DNA of 41,439 nt from Oscillospiraceae bacterium (lineage in GTDB: Bacteria > Bacillota > Clostridia > Oscillospirales > Ruminococcaceae). Within the stretch, counting starts at the first letter, position 1. Each line of letters begins with the position of its first letter. A program made the position numbers and the translations under genes. The notes under the pieces were generated by a model. That model was not told where the DNA came from, made no database searches, and was given only the letters and a program-made list of their open reading frames with translations. The stretch covers positions 1 to 41,439 of the forward strand of contig JAFLUD010000008.1 of the NCBI GenBank assembly GCA_022508965.1, read 5' to 3'. Positions 1 through 8,239 of this stretch are shown here, in pieces.

Positions 1-71
1 TGTTGACAAATCGGCTGGGATTTGATATAATTGTTCCTGAGATAAATCGGAATTTTATGGAAAAGGAGGTG

Positions 72-503
72 ATGTCTATGTTAAATGCACTTGCTAATAA
101 GAAGGCTGTTATTTTATCTTTAGTATTTTTGATATTGGAGTTATTAGTTGTTATTCAGCTAGTAAATAGTTTGTCAGAAAGAAAATCATATACTTATAAA
201 ACTAATGCGACAATAGATTTTATTGGACTTCCTGATGGTGTCATATTTGTGTCATGCTATGATGAAAGCGATATTTTACATAAAGATGTGATTGTAAAAA
301 ATAAAACGATACAAGGAAAACTTGATTACGTGGAATCTTTTTATGGCAAAGAGATACAAATTCTTCTAAACAATGAAAAGAATGAAGCATTATGGTTATC
401 AGATTATAAATTGTGGGTATTTGCTATTATTATTCCTTTAATTTATTTTTTGATTGTAATATATAAAAAGAAAGCAACTATAAATTCTGATTTATGCGAG
501 TAA
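72..503 (+). CDS. hypothetical membrane protein with two predicted TM segments
   Basis: ORF 3..503; AAGGAGGT at about 62-69 supports a start at ATG 72 or 78. Hydrophobic N-terminal (VILSLVFLILELLVVIQLV) and C-terminal (LWVFAIIIPLIYFLIVIY) segments. Visibly AT-rich compared with neighbours. Confidence 0.6.
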   Translation: MSMLNALANKKAVILSLVFLILELLVVIQLVNSLSERKSYTYKTNATIDFIGLPDGVIFVSCYDESDILHKDVIVKNKTIQGKLDYVESFYGKEIQILLNNEKNEALWLSDYKLWVFAIIIPLIYFLIVIYKKKATINSDLCE

Positions 504-517
504 CCTAATAAAAAAAC

Positions 518-546
518 AAGCCCCGAAGCGATCCGCCCCGGGGCTT
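518..546. terminator. bidirectional intrinsic terminator
   Basis: Inverted repeat AAGCCCCG (518-525) / CGGGGCTT (539-546), preceded by an A-run (511-516), between convergent genes. Confidence 0.75.
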
Positions 547-556
547 TATGCATACA

Positions 557-1018
557 CTATAATTGTTTTAATTCCATCTTAACGTGAACTATCCCCTCTT
601 CGAGAAATTCTCCCGAGGTAGTCACAAAGCCGAGCTTTTTGTAAAAGCCCTCGGCGTGCTTTTGCGCGTCTACCGTTATCGGGAGGGCGCCGAAATGTTC
701 CCGCGCGGATTGCACCGAAAGCTCTGCCAGCCGTTTTCCCAAGCCCTTACCTCGTGCGACCGTAAGCACTCTGCCGAGCTTTATCCTGCCGTCCTCGAGA
801 TATGCGCGGAGATACGCCGCCACCTGCCCGTTTTCCTCGAAAAAGCAGTGCAGGCAGTCATAGTCTACGTCGTCCTCGTCGAGATAACGTATGTTCTGCT
901 CGAATTGGAACACCCTCGAGCGCGCTTTCAGTATCTCGTATATTTCGGCGGCGGTAAGCTCCGAAAAGGGCTTGGCTTTGTAGGAAAGCGCGTTGCTGTT
1001 CTCCGATAAATTCTCCAT
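557..1018 (-). CDS. GNAT family N-acetyltransferase, ElaA-like
   Basis: LKARSRVFQFEQNIRYLDEDDVDYDCLH and GRVLTVARGKGLGKRL acetyl-CoA binding motif; ElaA/GNAT pattern recognised from the protein. Confidence 0.85.
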   Translation of the reverse strand: MENLSENSNALSYKAKPFSELTAAEIYEILKARSRVFQFEQNIRYLDEDDVDYDCLHCFFEENGQVAAYLRAYLEDGRIKLGRVLTVARGKGLGKRLAELSVQSAREHFGALPITVDAQKHAEGFYKKLGFVTTSGEFLEEGIVHVKMELKQL

Positions 1019-1022
1019 TCAA

Positions 1023-1853
1023 TTACTTGCCCGCGATATCGGTGATCGACCTTGTAACCAGCTTTTTGAACAGCGGAGCTACGCGGTCGGCTGTCTCCTG
1101 GACTTCCTTATGCGTGAGGGGATTCGCGCTGATGCCCGCGGCGAGATTGGAAATGCAGGAAATGCCGCAGATCTCCATTCCCGCGTGGCGCGCAGCCATT
1201 GCCTCGATAGCGGTGGACATTCCCACAGCGTCGGCACCCAAACGCCCGTACATCCGTATTTCCGCGGGAGTCTCGTAGTTGGGACCCGTGGTCTGGACGT
1301 AAACTCCGCGCTGGAGCGGCACACCCTCGGCTGCTGCGGCGTTCTCGATTATTCCGCGCAGCCGTCTTGAATACACCTCCGACATATCGGGAAAGCGCGT
1401 TCCGAGCTCCTCGATATTAGCTCCGATAAGCGGCGACGGAACAAACGACGAGATGTGGTCGGTTATCAGCATAAAGTCGCCCGCCTTGAACGCGGGGTTT
1501 ATTCCGCCGGCGGCGTTGGTGAGGAACAGCGTTTTCGCGCCCATCAGTTTCATCAGCCGCGTCGGCAGCACCGCGTCCTGAACCGAATAACCCTCGTAAT
1601 AATGCACGCGCCCCTGCATCGCCACTATTGGAACGCCGCCCGAATACCCGAAAACAAACTGCCCCTTGTGTCCTACGACCGTGCTTATCGGAAAGCCCGT
1701 TATCTCGCGGTAATCGAGCGTTTCCTTGACGTCCATCGTGTCGCAGAAATCGCCCAGACCGCTTCCTAAGATCAGCGCAAGCTCCGGCTTGAAGCTGATC
1801 TTCTTTTCGTAATCAGCGTAGCATTTTTGCAGTTTTTCGTAGACCTCGTTCAT
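1023..1853 (-). CDS. purine-nucleoside phosphorylase (PNP, trimeric type)
   Basis: LILGSGLGDF, GRVHYYEGYS, TNAAGGINPAFKAGDFMLITDHI, GMSTAIEAMAARHAGMEICGISCISNLAAGI motifs. Confidence 0.93.
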   Translation of the reverse strand: MNEVYEKLQKCYADYEKKISFKPELALILGSGLGDFCDTMDVKETLDYREITGFPISTVVGHKGQFVFGYSGGVPIVAMQGRVHYYEGYSVQDAVLPTRLMKLMGAKTLFLTNAAGGINPAFKAGDFMLITDHISSFVPSPLIGANIEELGTRFPDMSEVYSRRLRGIIENAAAAEGVPLQRGVYVQTTGPNYETPAEIRMYGRLGADAVGMSTAIEAMAARHAGMEICGISCISNLAAGISANPLTHKEVQETADRVAPLFKKLVTRSITDIAGK

Positions 1854-1878
1854 GTTTTGACCTCATTTCTTTATAATT

Positions 1879-1906
1879 TGTGCGTGCAAATACTTGACAA
1901 CGCACA
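1879..1906. promoter_or_regulatory. perfect inverted repeat, candidate antitoxin autoregulatory operator
   Basis: TGTGCGT (1879-1885) and ACGCACA (1900-1906) flank and overlap the -35 box of the TA promoter. Confidence 0.5.
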
Positions 1907-1922
1907 TAAAATGTAGTACAAT
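1894..1922 (+). promoter_or_regulatory. sigma-A type promoter for the dinJ-yafQ-like operon
   Basis: TTGACA (1894-1899), 17-nt spacer, TACAAT (1917-1922), followed by AAAGGAGATGA ribosome binding site and ATG at 1944. Confidence 0.8.
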
Positions 1923-1943
1923 ATTCTCAAAGGAGATGATATT

Positions 1944-2249
1944 ATGTCAACGACAAATTTTACTGTCAGAATGGATTCGAATCTTAAAAAGCAAGCCGAA
2001 GAGCTTTTTTCGGAGCTTGGACTTTCTATGTCGGCCGCGTTTACGGTATTTGTAAAGCAGGCTGTTTATGAGCACGCCATTCCGTTCAGGATCAGCCGCG
2101 AGCTTCCAAACGCCGAGACCTTAGCCGCGATGCGCGAAGCGGAGGATATAATTTCCGGAAAAATAAGCTCCGGATCCTATAAGAACGCCGCGGAGCTGTT
2201 TAAAGAGCTTGACTGCGAAGCCGAGGAGGACGGTAATGCTGACTCTTGA
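1944..2249 (+). CDS. type II toxin-antitoxin antitoxin, RelB/DinJ family
   Basis: MSTTNFTVRMDSNLKKQAEELFSELGLSMSAAFTVFVKQAVYEHAIPFRI is typical DinJ/RelB; overlaps the downstream toxin ORF. Confidence 0.9.
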   Translation: MSTTNFTVRMDSNLKKQAEELFSELGLSMSAAFTVFVKQAVYEHAIPFRISRELPNAETLAAMREAEDIISGKISSGSYKNAAELFKELDCEAEEDGNADS

Positions 2250-2514
2250 GACAACCTCGCGCTTTCGCAGGGATTATAAGCTGGCGAAAAAGCGCGGATG
2301 TGATATGTCGCTTTTGGAAAGGGCGATTGATCTGCTGTTGGAGGAAAAGCCGCTTGACGCAAAGTATCGCGATCACGCGCTGATCGGCGGGTTGACGGGT
2401 TTCCGCGAGTGTCATATTCAGCCGGACTGGCTGTTTGTATACAAAATTGACAGAGGGCGGCTGGTTCTTGTGGCGGCGCGCACAGGAACTCACAGTGATA
2501 TTTTTGACGAATAG
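2236..2514 (+). CDS. type II toxin-antitoxin mRNA interferase, YafQ family
   Basis: ATG at 2236 overlaps the antitoxin stop (TGA 2247-2249). MLTLETTSRFRRDYKLAKKRG..DHALIGGLTGFRECHIQPDWLFVYKID..RTGTHSDIF matches YafQ; ORF track 2209 start trimmed. Confidence 0.88.
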   Translation: MLTLETTSRFRRDYKLAKKRGCDMSLLERAIDLLLEEKPLDAKYRDHALIGGLTGFRECHIQPDWLFVYKIDRGRLVLVAARTGTHSDIFDE

Positions 2515-2515
2515 A

Positions 2516-3592
2516 TCAATTCCCCGCGTCCCTCAATATTACGGTAAACTCCGTGCCTTTCCCCGGCTCGGAGTTTACTGTTATCTCGCCTTCGCAAAGC
2601 TCGATTATCCGCTTTACGAGCGGCAGCCCCAGACCGTTTCCTTTGGTCGCGTGGGAGCTGTCGGCCTGGTAGAATTTCTCGAATATATGCGGCAGGGAGC
2701 TTTCGGGTATCCCGCAGCCGCTGTCGGTCACCTTAACGACGACCTCTTTTCCGTTCCTCTTGCAGGAAACGCATATCATGCCGCCGCTTTGGGTGAACTT
2801 CACAGCGTTGTCGAAGAGATTGTTCCAGACGTGCGCCAGAAGCTGCTCGTTCCAGAAGAAGCTGACCTCCTCGAGCGCTTCCATGTCTATCTCGATGTTT
2901 TTCGCGCTCCACTGCGGCTCTAGGCGTATCATGCAGCCGCGCAGCTGCTCGTCCAGCGAAAAGCGCGTTTTTTCGGTTACGATATCCCTGTTTTCGAGAT
3001 TGGTCATCAGCAGGGTGTTTTGCGATAACACCGACAGGTATTCCGTTTCGTCGAGGATTATTTTTGAGAACTCGCGCTGCTGCTCGGGGGTAAGATCGCC
3101 CTCGTAAAGCTGCCTCGCAAAGCCGCGTATCGACACCAGCGGAGTCTTGAATTCATGCGAAAACGACGAGATAAAATCCTTTCGGAACATCTCGGTGTTC
3201 TGAAGCTCTTCGGTCATCTCGTTGAAGTCGTGTATAAGCTCCCGAAGCTCGCGGATGGTGTATCTTTCCACCCAGCCCATTTCCAGCTTCGCGGTATAAT
3301 CGCCGTTTGCAACGCGCTTGGTCGCCTTTATCAGCAGCGACAGCGGCTTTAAAACGGCGTTTCCGATAGCAAACGACATCAGCGCCCCGATTATCGCGCT
3401 TGCGATTATCAGTCCTATTATATCGTGGGTATTGCTGGTGCCGCCCATGACCATATCTATTATGATGGTCGCCGTAAACGTCAGTATATCCGCCGCCAGT
3501 ATTATTACCAGCGTCAGCAGCATCAGCTTTACGCCGAAGCGGTTGACTATTCCGAACAGGCGGTCGGTTTTGTTGGATTTATTCTTACTCAT
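2516..3592 (-). CDS. sensor histidine kinase with TM segments and HAMP domain
   Basis: FISSFSHEFKTPLVSIRGFARQLYEG H-box, LWNNLFDNAVKFT-type N-box, DSGCGIPESSLPHIFEKFYQADSSHATKGNGLGLPLVKRI G-boxes. Confidence 0.93.
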   Translation of the reverse strand: MSKNKSNKTDRLFGIVNRFGVKLMLLTLVIILAADILTFTATIIIDMVMGGTSNTHDIIGLIIASAIIGALMSFAIGNAVLKPLSLLIKATKRVANGDYTAKLEMGWVERYTIRELRELIHDFNEMTEELQNTEMFRKDFISSFSHEFKTPLVSIRGFARQLYEGDLTPEQQREFSKIILDETEYLSVLSQNTLLMTNLENRDIVTEKTRFSLDEQLRGCMIRLEPQWSAKNIEIDMEALEEVSFFWNEQLLAHVWNNLFDNAVKFTQSGGMICVSCKRNGKEVVVKVTDSGCGIPESSLPHIFEKFYQADSSHATKGNGLGLPLVKRIIELCEGEITVNSEPGKGTEFTVILRDAGN

Positions 3593-4281
3593 AGCGCTTC
3601 GGGATTCTTCACCGCCTTATAGCCCAGCCCGCGGACGGTCACTATCGAAAAATCGTCGTTGTCGCGGAACCTCTCGCGCAGACGGTTTATGTGCACGTCA
3701 ACGGTTCTCGCTTCGCTGTCGGAATCCATCGCCCAGAATTCCTCCATAAGATTCTGACGGGTAAACGTCTTTTCGGGAAACGACAACAGCTTGAAAAGTA
3801 TCTGGAATTCCTTTCGCGGAAGCACCGTCTCGACGCCGTTTTTCACCACCGAAAAGGAATCGTAGATAAGCTCCGTGCCGCCCACGGTAATGCGCTGTTC
3901 CTCGCTTATCTTGGCACGCCGCAGCAGCGCTTTTATTCTGAGGAGCATTTCTATCTCGTCTACGGGCTTTACCATATAATCGTCGGTTCCCAGCATAAAA
4001 GAACGCCGCAGATCCTCCGAGGAATCCTTCGCTGTGATTATAAGCACCGGGATATCCGAGCCGCTGTCGCGTATCGCTTTAAGGCATCCGTAGCCGTCCA
4101 GCCCGGGCATCATCACGTCCAGAATAACGAGGTCGATATGCTGACTTCCGAGGACCTCCAGCGCTTCCTCGCCGTTTGCGGCGGTGAAGGGGCGGTATCC
4201 GTTTTTCTCCAGCGTATACTCGTATAATCTGCGAATATTCGGCTGATCGTCAGCCACTAAGATATTGAACATCTGTTTCAC
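3589..4281 (-). CDS. response regulator, OmpR/PhoB family
   Basis: Receiver domain (VADDQPN..LVILDVMMPGLDGY..ITAKD..DDYMVKP) plus winged helix (RKEFQILFKLLS..RTVDVHINRLRER..VRGLGYK). ATG at 4272 is an alternative start to GTG 4281. Confidence 0.93.
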   Translation of the reverse strand: MKQMFNILVADDQPNIRRLYEYTLEKNGYRPFTAANGEEALEVLGSQHIDLVILDVMMPGLDGYGCLKAIRDSGSDIPVLIITAKDSSEDLRRSFMLGTDDYMVKPVDEIEMLLRIKALLRRAKISEEQRITVGGTELIYDSFSVVKNGVETVLPRKEFQILFKLLSFPEKTFTRQNLMEEFWAMDSDSEARTVDVHINRLRERFRDNDDFSIVTVRGLGYKAVKNPEAL

Positions 4282-4290
4282 CCAAAATTA

Positions 4291-4410
4291 CAGTTGACAG
4301 TTGACAGTGGAGAGTGGACAGTATCGGTGCGCGGCAAAGCCGCGCGAATTTAAATTCGTCGCCGAAGGCGACACCTTTACTGTCCACTCTCCACTTTACA
4401 CTGTACACTG
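4291..4410. repeat. palindromic intergenic repeat, MITE-like
   Basis: 33-nt imperfect inverted arms CAGTTGACAGTTGACAGTGGAGAGTGGACAGTA (4291-4323) and TACTGTCCACTCTCCACTTTACACTGTACACTG (4378-4410), 28/33 paired with the inner 18 perfect; internal palindromes GCGCGGCAAAGCCGCGC, GAATTTAAATTC and GTCGCCGAAGGCGAC. Confidence 0.85.
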
Positions 4411-4412
4411 AT

Positions 4413-5666
4413 TTACGCTTCCCAAGAACTTAGGTACTTTTCTTGCTCGGGGGTGAGCTTGTCTATTTCATAGCCCCAGGCGTTCAGTTTCCGTTCGGCG
4501 ACCTTGCGGTCGATCTCCTTGGGAACGTTTATGGTCTTCTGCTCGCGGTCTTTCAGCTTGTCCGCGTTCTTCGCGATGTATTCCGCGGAGAGCGCCTGGA
4601 TAGCGAAGCTCATATCCATTATCTCGGCGGGGTGTCCGTCGCCGGCGGCGAGGTTCACCAGACGTCCCTGCGCTATTACGAACACGGTGTTGCCGTTCTT
4701 TAGTTTGTAACCCATGATGTTGTTGCGCGCGAGGTAGCTGTCCTCGGCTATTTCGCGCAGCTTCGCCATATTCACCTCAACGTCAAAATGCCCCGCGTTG
4801 CAGCAGATCGCGCCGTCCTTCATATTGAGGAACGCTTCCTCGCCGATAACGTCCGCGCAGCCGGTTACGGTAACGAAGAAATCGCCCTGCTTTGCCGCCT
4901 CGCGCATCGGCATTACCGAAAAGCCGTCCATGACCGCTTCCATAGCCTTTATCGGGTCGATCTCGGTTATGATGACCTCAGCGCCCAGACCCTTAGCGCG
5001 CATTGCAACGCCCTTGCCGCACCAGCCATAGCCCGCGACGACCACCGTTTTTCCCGCTACAATGAGGTTGGTGGTACGGTTTATTCCGTCCCAGACGGAC
5101 TGCCCCGTGCCGTAGCGGTTGTCGAACAGGTGCTTGCAGTCGGCGTCGTTTACCAATACCATGGGGAATTTCAGCGCCTTTGCCTTGTCCATCGCAAGCA
5201 GGCGGATAATGCCCGTGGTGGTCTCCTCGCAGCCGCCAAGAACATTCGGGATAAGCTCCGTGCGTTCGTTGTGGATAAGGTTCACCAGGTCGCCGCCGTC
5301 GTCTATGATTATATTGGGAGCCGCGTCGATGACCTTAGAAATGTGGCGGTGGTATTCCTCATCGGTGGAATCGTACCACGCGAAAACGTTCAGCCCGTCG
5401 TGCACCAGCGCCGCCGCAACGTCGTCCTGCGTCGACAGCGGGTTGCTTCCCGTGACGTACATCTCCGCGCCGCCCGCCGCCAGCACCTTGCAAAGATACG
5501 CGGTCTTTGCTTCCAGGTGTACCGACAGCGCCACGCGCATTCCCTTAAACGGCTTGCTTTCGGAGAATTCCTTCTCGATCCCGTTTAACAGCGGCATATT
5601 CCGCTTTACCCATTCTATCTTGCGTTTTCCGCTTTCCCACAAGCTCTCGTCGCGTATTTCACTCAT
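4413..5666 (-). CDS. ahcY: adenosylhomocysteinase (S-adenosyl-L-homocysteine hydrolase)
   Basis: LSVHLEAKTAYLCKVLAAGGAEMYVTGSNPLSTQDDVAAAL, NDADCKHLFDNRYGTGQSVWDGINRTTN, GYGWCGKGVAMRAKGLGAEVIITEIDPIKAMEA. Confidence 0.95.
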   Translation of the reverse strand: MSEIRDESLWESGKRKIEWVKRNMPLLNGIEKEFSESKPFKGMRVALSVHLEAKTAYLCKVLAAGGAEMYVTGSNPLSTQDDVAAALVHDGLNVFAWYDSTDEEYHRHISKVIDAAPNIIIDDGGDLVNLIHNERTELIPNVLGGCEETTTGIIRLLAMDKAKALKFPMVLVNDADCKHLFDNRYGTGQSVWDGINRTTNLIVAGKTVVVAGYGWCGKGVAMRAKGLGAEVIITEIDPIKAMEAVMDGFSVMPMREAAKQGDFFVTVTGCADVIGEEAFLNMKDGAICCNAGHFDVEVNMAKLREIAEDSYLARNNIMGYKLKNGNTVFVIAQGRLVNLAAGDGHPAEIMDMSFAIQALSAEYIAKNADKLKDREQKTINVPKEIDRKVAERKLNAWGYEIDKLTPEQEKYLSSWEA

Positions 5667-5721
5667 CTTTTATTCTCCTTTATTTTTACTTTTGGAATTT
5701 TTGCCGCGTTCGGCTCTCCGC

Positions 5722-6123
5722 TCACAGTATCCTGTTTAAGAACCCGCAGGCAATCTGCGTTTCGGTGTCGCCGCTTTTCAGGTGAAGAACTACCGCCCTG
5801 CCGGCAAGCTGCGTGCAGTCCGCCCTGCCGACGCAAAGCTGAAGCGTAGCGGATCCGTCCTCTTCGGACATCAGATCGGGGAGCGTCAGCATCACCTCGC
5901 CCAAGTTATTGCACAGCCTTCCCTCGTGAACGTGGAACGCCAGCTGCGAAGAGGGCGGGAGATGGTCGAAGTCCCCCTGCAAATAAACTCCCGTCGGGAG
6001 AAAATACATATACACCCTGCCCGTAAGCTCGGGGTGATCCTCGTTCCCTTTGACAAGCGCGCTCAGCACGGGGCGGTCCTGCTGCATAAATCCGTATTTC
6101 GTGACGTTTCCGATAAACTCCAT
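5722..6123 (-). CDS. Cu/Zn superoxide dismutase-like domain protein (shortened, likely no zinc loop)
   Basis: LAFHVHEGRLCNN resembles SOD FHxHE; C-terminal AGRAVVLHLKSGDTETQIACGFL resembles GRSVVIHxxxDD...IACGxI. Start at ATG 6123 (MEFIGN) preferred from GAGAGG spacing; ORF track starts at 6132. Confidence 0.65.
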   Translation of the reverse strand: MEFIGNVTKYGFMQQDRPVLSALVKGNEDHPELTGRVYMYFLPTGVYLQGDFDHLPPSSQLAFHVHEGRLCNNLGEVMLTLPDLMSEEDGSATLQLCVGRADCTQLAGRAVVLHLKSGDTETQIACGFLNRIL

Positions 6124-6173
6124 AATACACACCTCTCTTTACGAGAAGTATATGCAGATCGCCTCGGCAGAAA

Positions 6174-7013
6174 TTACTTTCTGATAAACAAAATTCCCAG
6201 GGTGTCCTCGCCGCAGTGGCAGGCTACCGTACAGCCCGCGTCGGTCGGAGCGATCTCCTTGAAATCCTTGTACTTCTTGATCTCCTCGGCGGCAAGCGAA
6301 ACGTTTGCGTCGGAGGTGGTGTGGGTTATGAATATCAGCTCCTCGTCCGCCTCAATGTCCGTCAGGCGGTCTTTGACGTAGTCGTTTATGGTCTTTTCGA
6401 TGCTGCCGCGGTATTTCTTGACAACGTGCATTTTGCCGTCGGTGACCTGAATGCAGGGCTTGAGCTTGAGAAGATTGGCTCCCAGCGCGGCGATCGACGA
6501 GCAGCGTCCGCCCTTGTGGAGATACTCGACGTTCGCTACGAAGAACGACGCGTCTACCTTGGGGATTATCTCGCCGAGCTGTTCTACGATCTCGTCCGCC
6601 GAAAGCCCTTTTGCAGCGAGCCTTGCCGCCGATACCGCGACCAATCCCTCGCCGGTGGAAAGATTGCGCGAATCCACGACCTTTACTTTCGGAAATTCCT
6701 CCGCAGCTATCACCGCGTTCTGATAGGTGCTGGAAAAATCGGAGCTTATCGTTATCATTATCAGCTCGTCATAGCCCTTGAGCTGCTCGGCATAGAACTC
6801 GGTGAAATCGGAGACGTTCACCGCCGAGGTGGCGCACAGCTTTCCCGTGGAACGGTAATGCGCGAAAACGTCCTTCTGGTTTATCTCCACGCCGTCCTTG
6901 AGAGTAAGATCTCCGCGGCTTACATACAGCGGAACAACGCTGATGTCATAACGGCTTTTGAGCTCCTCGGAAAGGTCGCAGACGCTGTCTGCGCAGATTT
7001 TTACCTTCGACAT
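6174..7013 (-). CDS. DegV family protein (FakB-like fatty-acid binding)
   Basis: KICADSVCDLSEELKSRYDISVVPLYV, TISSDFSSTYQNA, VDSRNLSTGEGL, GRCSSIAALGANLLKLKPCIQVTDGKM are DegV signatures. Confidence 0.93.
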   Translation of the reverse strand: MSKVKICADSVCDLSEELKSRYDISVVPLYVSRGDLTLKDGVEINQKDVFAHYRSTGKLCATSAVNVSDFTEFYAEQLKGYDELIMITISSDFSSTYQNAVIAAEEFPKVKVVDSRNLSTGEGLVAVSAARLAAKGLSADEIVEQLGEIIPKVDASFFVANVEYLHKGGRCSSIAALGANLLKLKPCIQVTDGKMHVVKKYRGSIEKTINDYVKDRLTDIEADEELIFITHTTSDANVSLAAEEIKKYKDFKEIAPTDAGCTVACHCGEDTLGILFIRK

Positions 7014-7111
7014 AAAAATTCTCCTTAATCAAATAATCAGATACTGATTTCCCTTGAAAAACAGACAAGATTTGCACAAAGATGTCTGTTTTTTAGCGGG
7101 GATCAGTATTT

Positions 7112-7741
7112 TCAGACCTGAGCCGCCAGAGAGTTGAGCAGCCTTTCAAGCTCCTCCTCAAGCGAGCTGTGGAACAGCGTGAAGAGTATATCGCAGCTTC
7201 CCAGCAAAAAGAGGTTTTTGTTGTTTACCGAGGCAAGCGCCGGCACATAGCCGTAAATGTATCCTTTGAACCACTCCGCGTCATACGCGGGGACGGGTCT
7301 GCCCATTTTCACCATTCTGCGGATCTCCTCGAAATCGTCCGCTATGACGTTTTCGTAGTTCCCCGCGCCCTTTGCTATCACCAGGTCGTAAATGGTCTTT
7401 ATCTGCTTGTCGTTGAGCGTGCCGCCCTTGGTTTTTATGTTCTTAAGCTCCGGCAGCCGCACCGCGAACGAATACACCATCAGCGACAATACGCGCTCAT
7501 ACTCGGGGGAGTTCATCTCCTTGCAGCGCTCTTTATCCAGCTTTATGCCCGTGTTGTAGAGGCTGGTGGTGTCGATTATATTCTTCAGCGAGATCTTGAA
7601 GATGTCCTTGACGTTTATGTTGTAAAAATCCTTGTCGGCTATCATGTAGATATACTTCACCGCGTTAAACAGGGATACTCCCGCTTTTACCACGGTGTCA
7701 GAAAGCATTGTGAAAGCCGTGCGCTCACTTATGAATTCCAT
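7112..7741 (-). CDS. hypothetical protein
   Basis: ORF with GGAGGAAAATT ribosome binding site just upstream of ATG (complement 7739-7741); ORF track start at 7807 is probably over-extended. Confidence 0.7.
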   Translation of the reverse strand: MEFISERTAFTMLSDTVVKAGVSLFNAVKYIYMIADKDFYNINVKDIFKISLKNIIDTTSLYNTGIKLDKERCKEMNSPEYERVLSLMVYSFAVRLPELKNIKTKGGTLNDKQIKTIYDLVIAKGAGNYENVIADDFEEIRRMVKMGRPVPAYDAEWFKGYIYGYVPALASVNNKNLFLLGSCDILFTLFHSSLEEELERLLNSLAAQV

Positions 7742-7819
7742 AATTTTCCTCCGTCCGTTGAAAATCCATACCTTTATTATACAATTTTTTTTCACATTTT
7801 GCAACAAGTTTTCAAAAAT

Positions 7820-7852
7820 TAATTCCCCTTAAAAATCAATAAAGGGGAATTA
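7820..7852 (-). terminator. probable intrinsic terminator of azlCD
   Basis: Perfect 11-bp stem TAATTCCCCTT (7820-7830) / AAGGGGAATTA (7842-7852); on the minus strand followed by ATTTTTG. Confidence 0.6.
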
Positions 7853-7918
7853 GACAAATTTTGGTATATTGCACAAAATATAGGGTTTGTTTTTGTGGGA
7901 ATCCACAAGCCGATCTTC

Positions 7919-8239
7919 TCACAGCAGCCGCATGATAAGCTCGGTGATGAAAACGCCTCCGCAGGCGCAGACAGCCACCGTCATCAGTCCGCGCTCGAAC
8001 AGCGAGAGCGTTACCGCAACGGCAAAGCCCACAATCGCCGCGGGCAGCATTTCCGCGCTGTAAAATACGGCGGGGATGGTCATTGCCGCCAAAACTGCGT
8101 AGGGAACGTAATACAGGAAGTTCATCACGAATTTCGACTTTATCTTCCTGCGGAACGCGGCGAGCGGCAGCATTCTTATCAGGTACGTCACCAACGCCAT
8201 TACCGCGACGCTTATAAACAAATACAGGGTGTTATTCAT
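7919..8239 (-). CDS. azlD: branched-chain amino acid transport protein AzlD family
   Basis: Small hydrophobic protein TYLIRMLPLAAFRRKIKSKFVMNFLYYVPYAVLAAMTIPAVFYS, directly downstream of azlC and overlapping it. Confidence 0.85.
   Translation of the reverse strand: MNNTLYLFISVAVMALVTYLIRMLPLAAFRRKIKSKFVMNFLYYVPYAVLAAMTIPAVFYSAEMLPAAIVGFAVAVTLSLFERGLMTVAVCACGGVFITELIMRLL

Noticed and set aside
4291-4410. Possible CRISPR-like or direct repeat array
   Set aside because: Repeats are inverted arms with one short tandem unit, not regularly spaced direct repeats; no cas genes.
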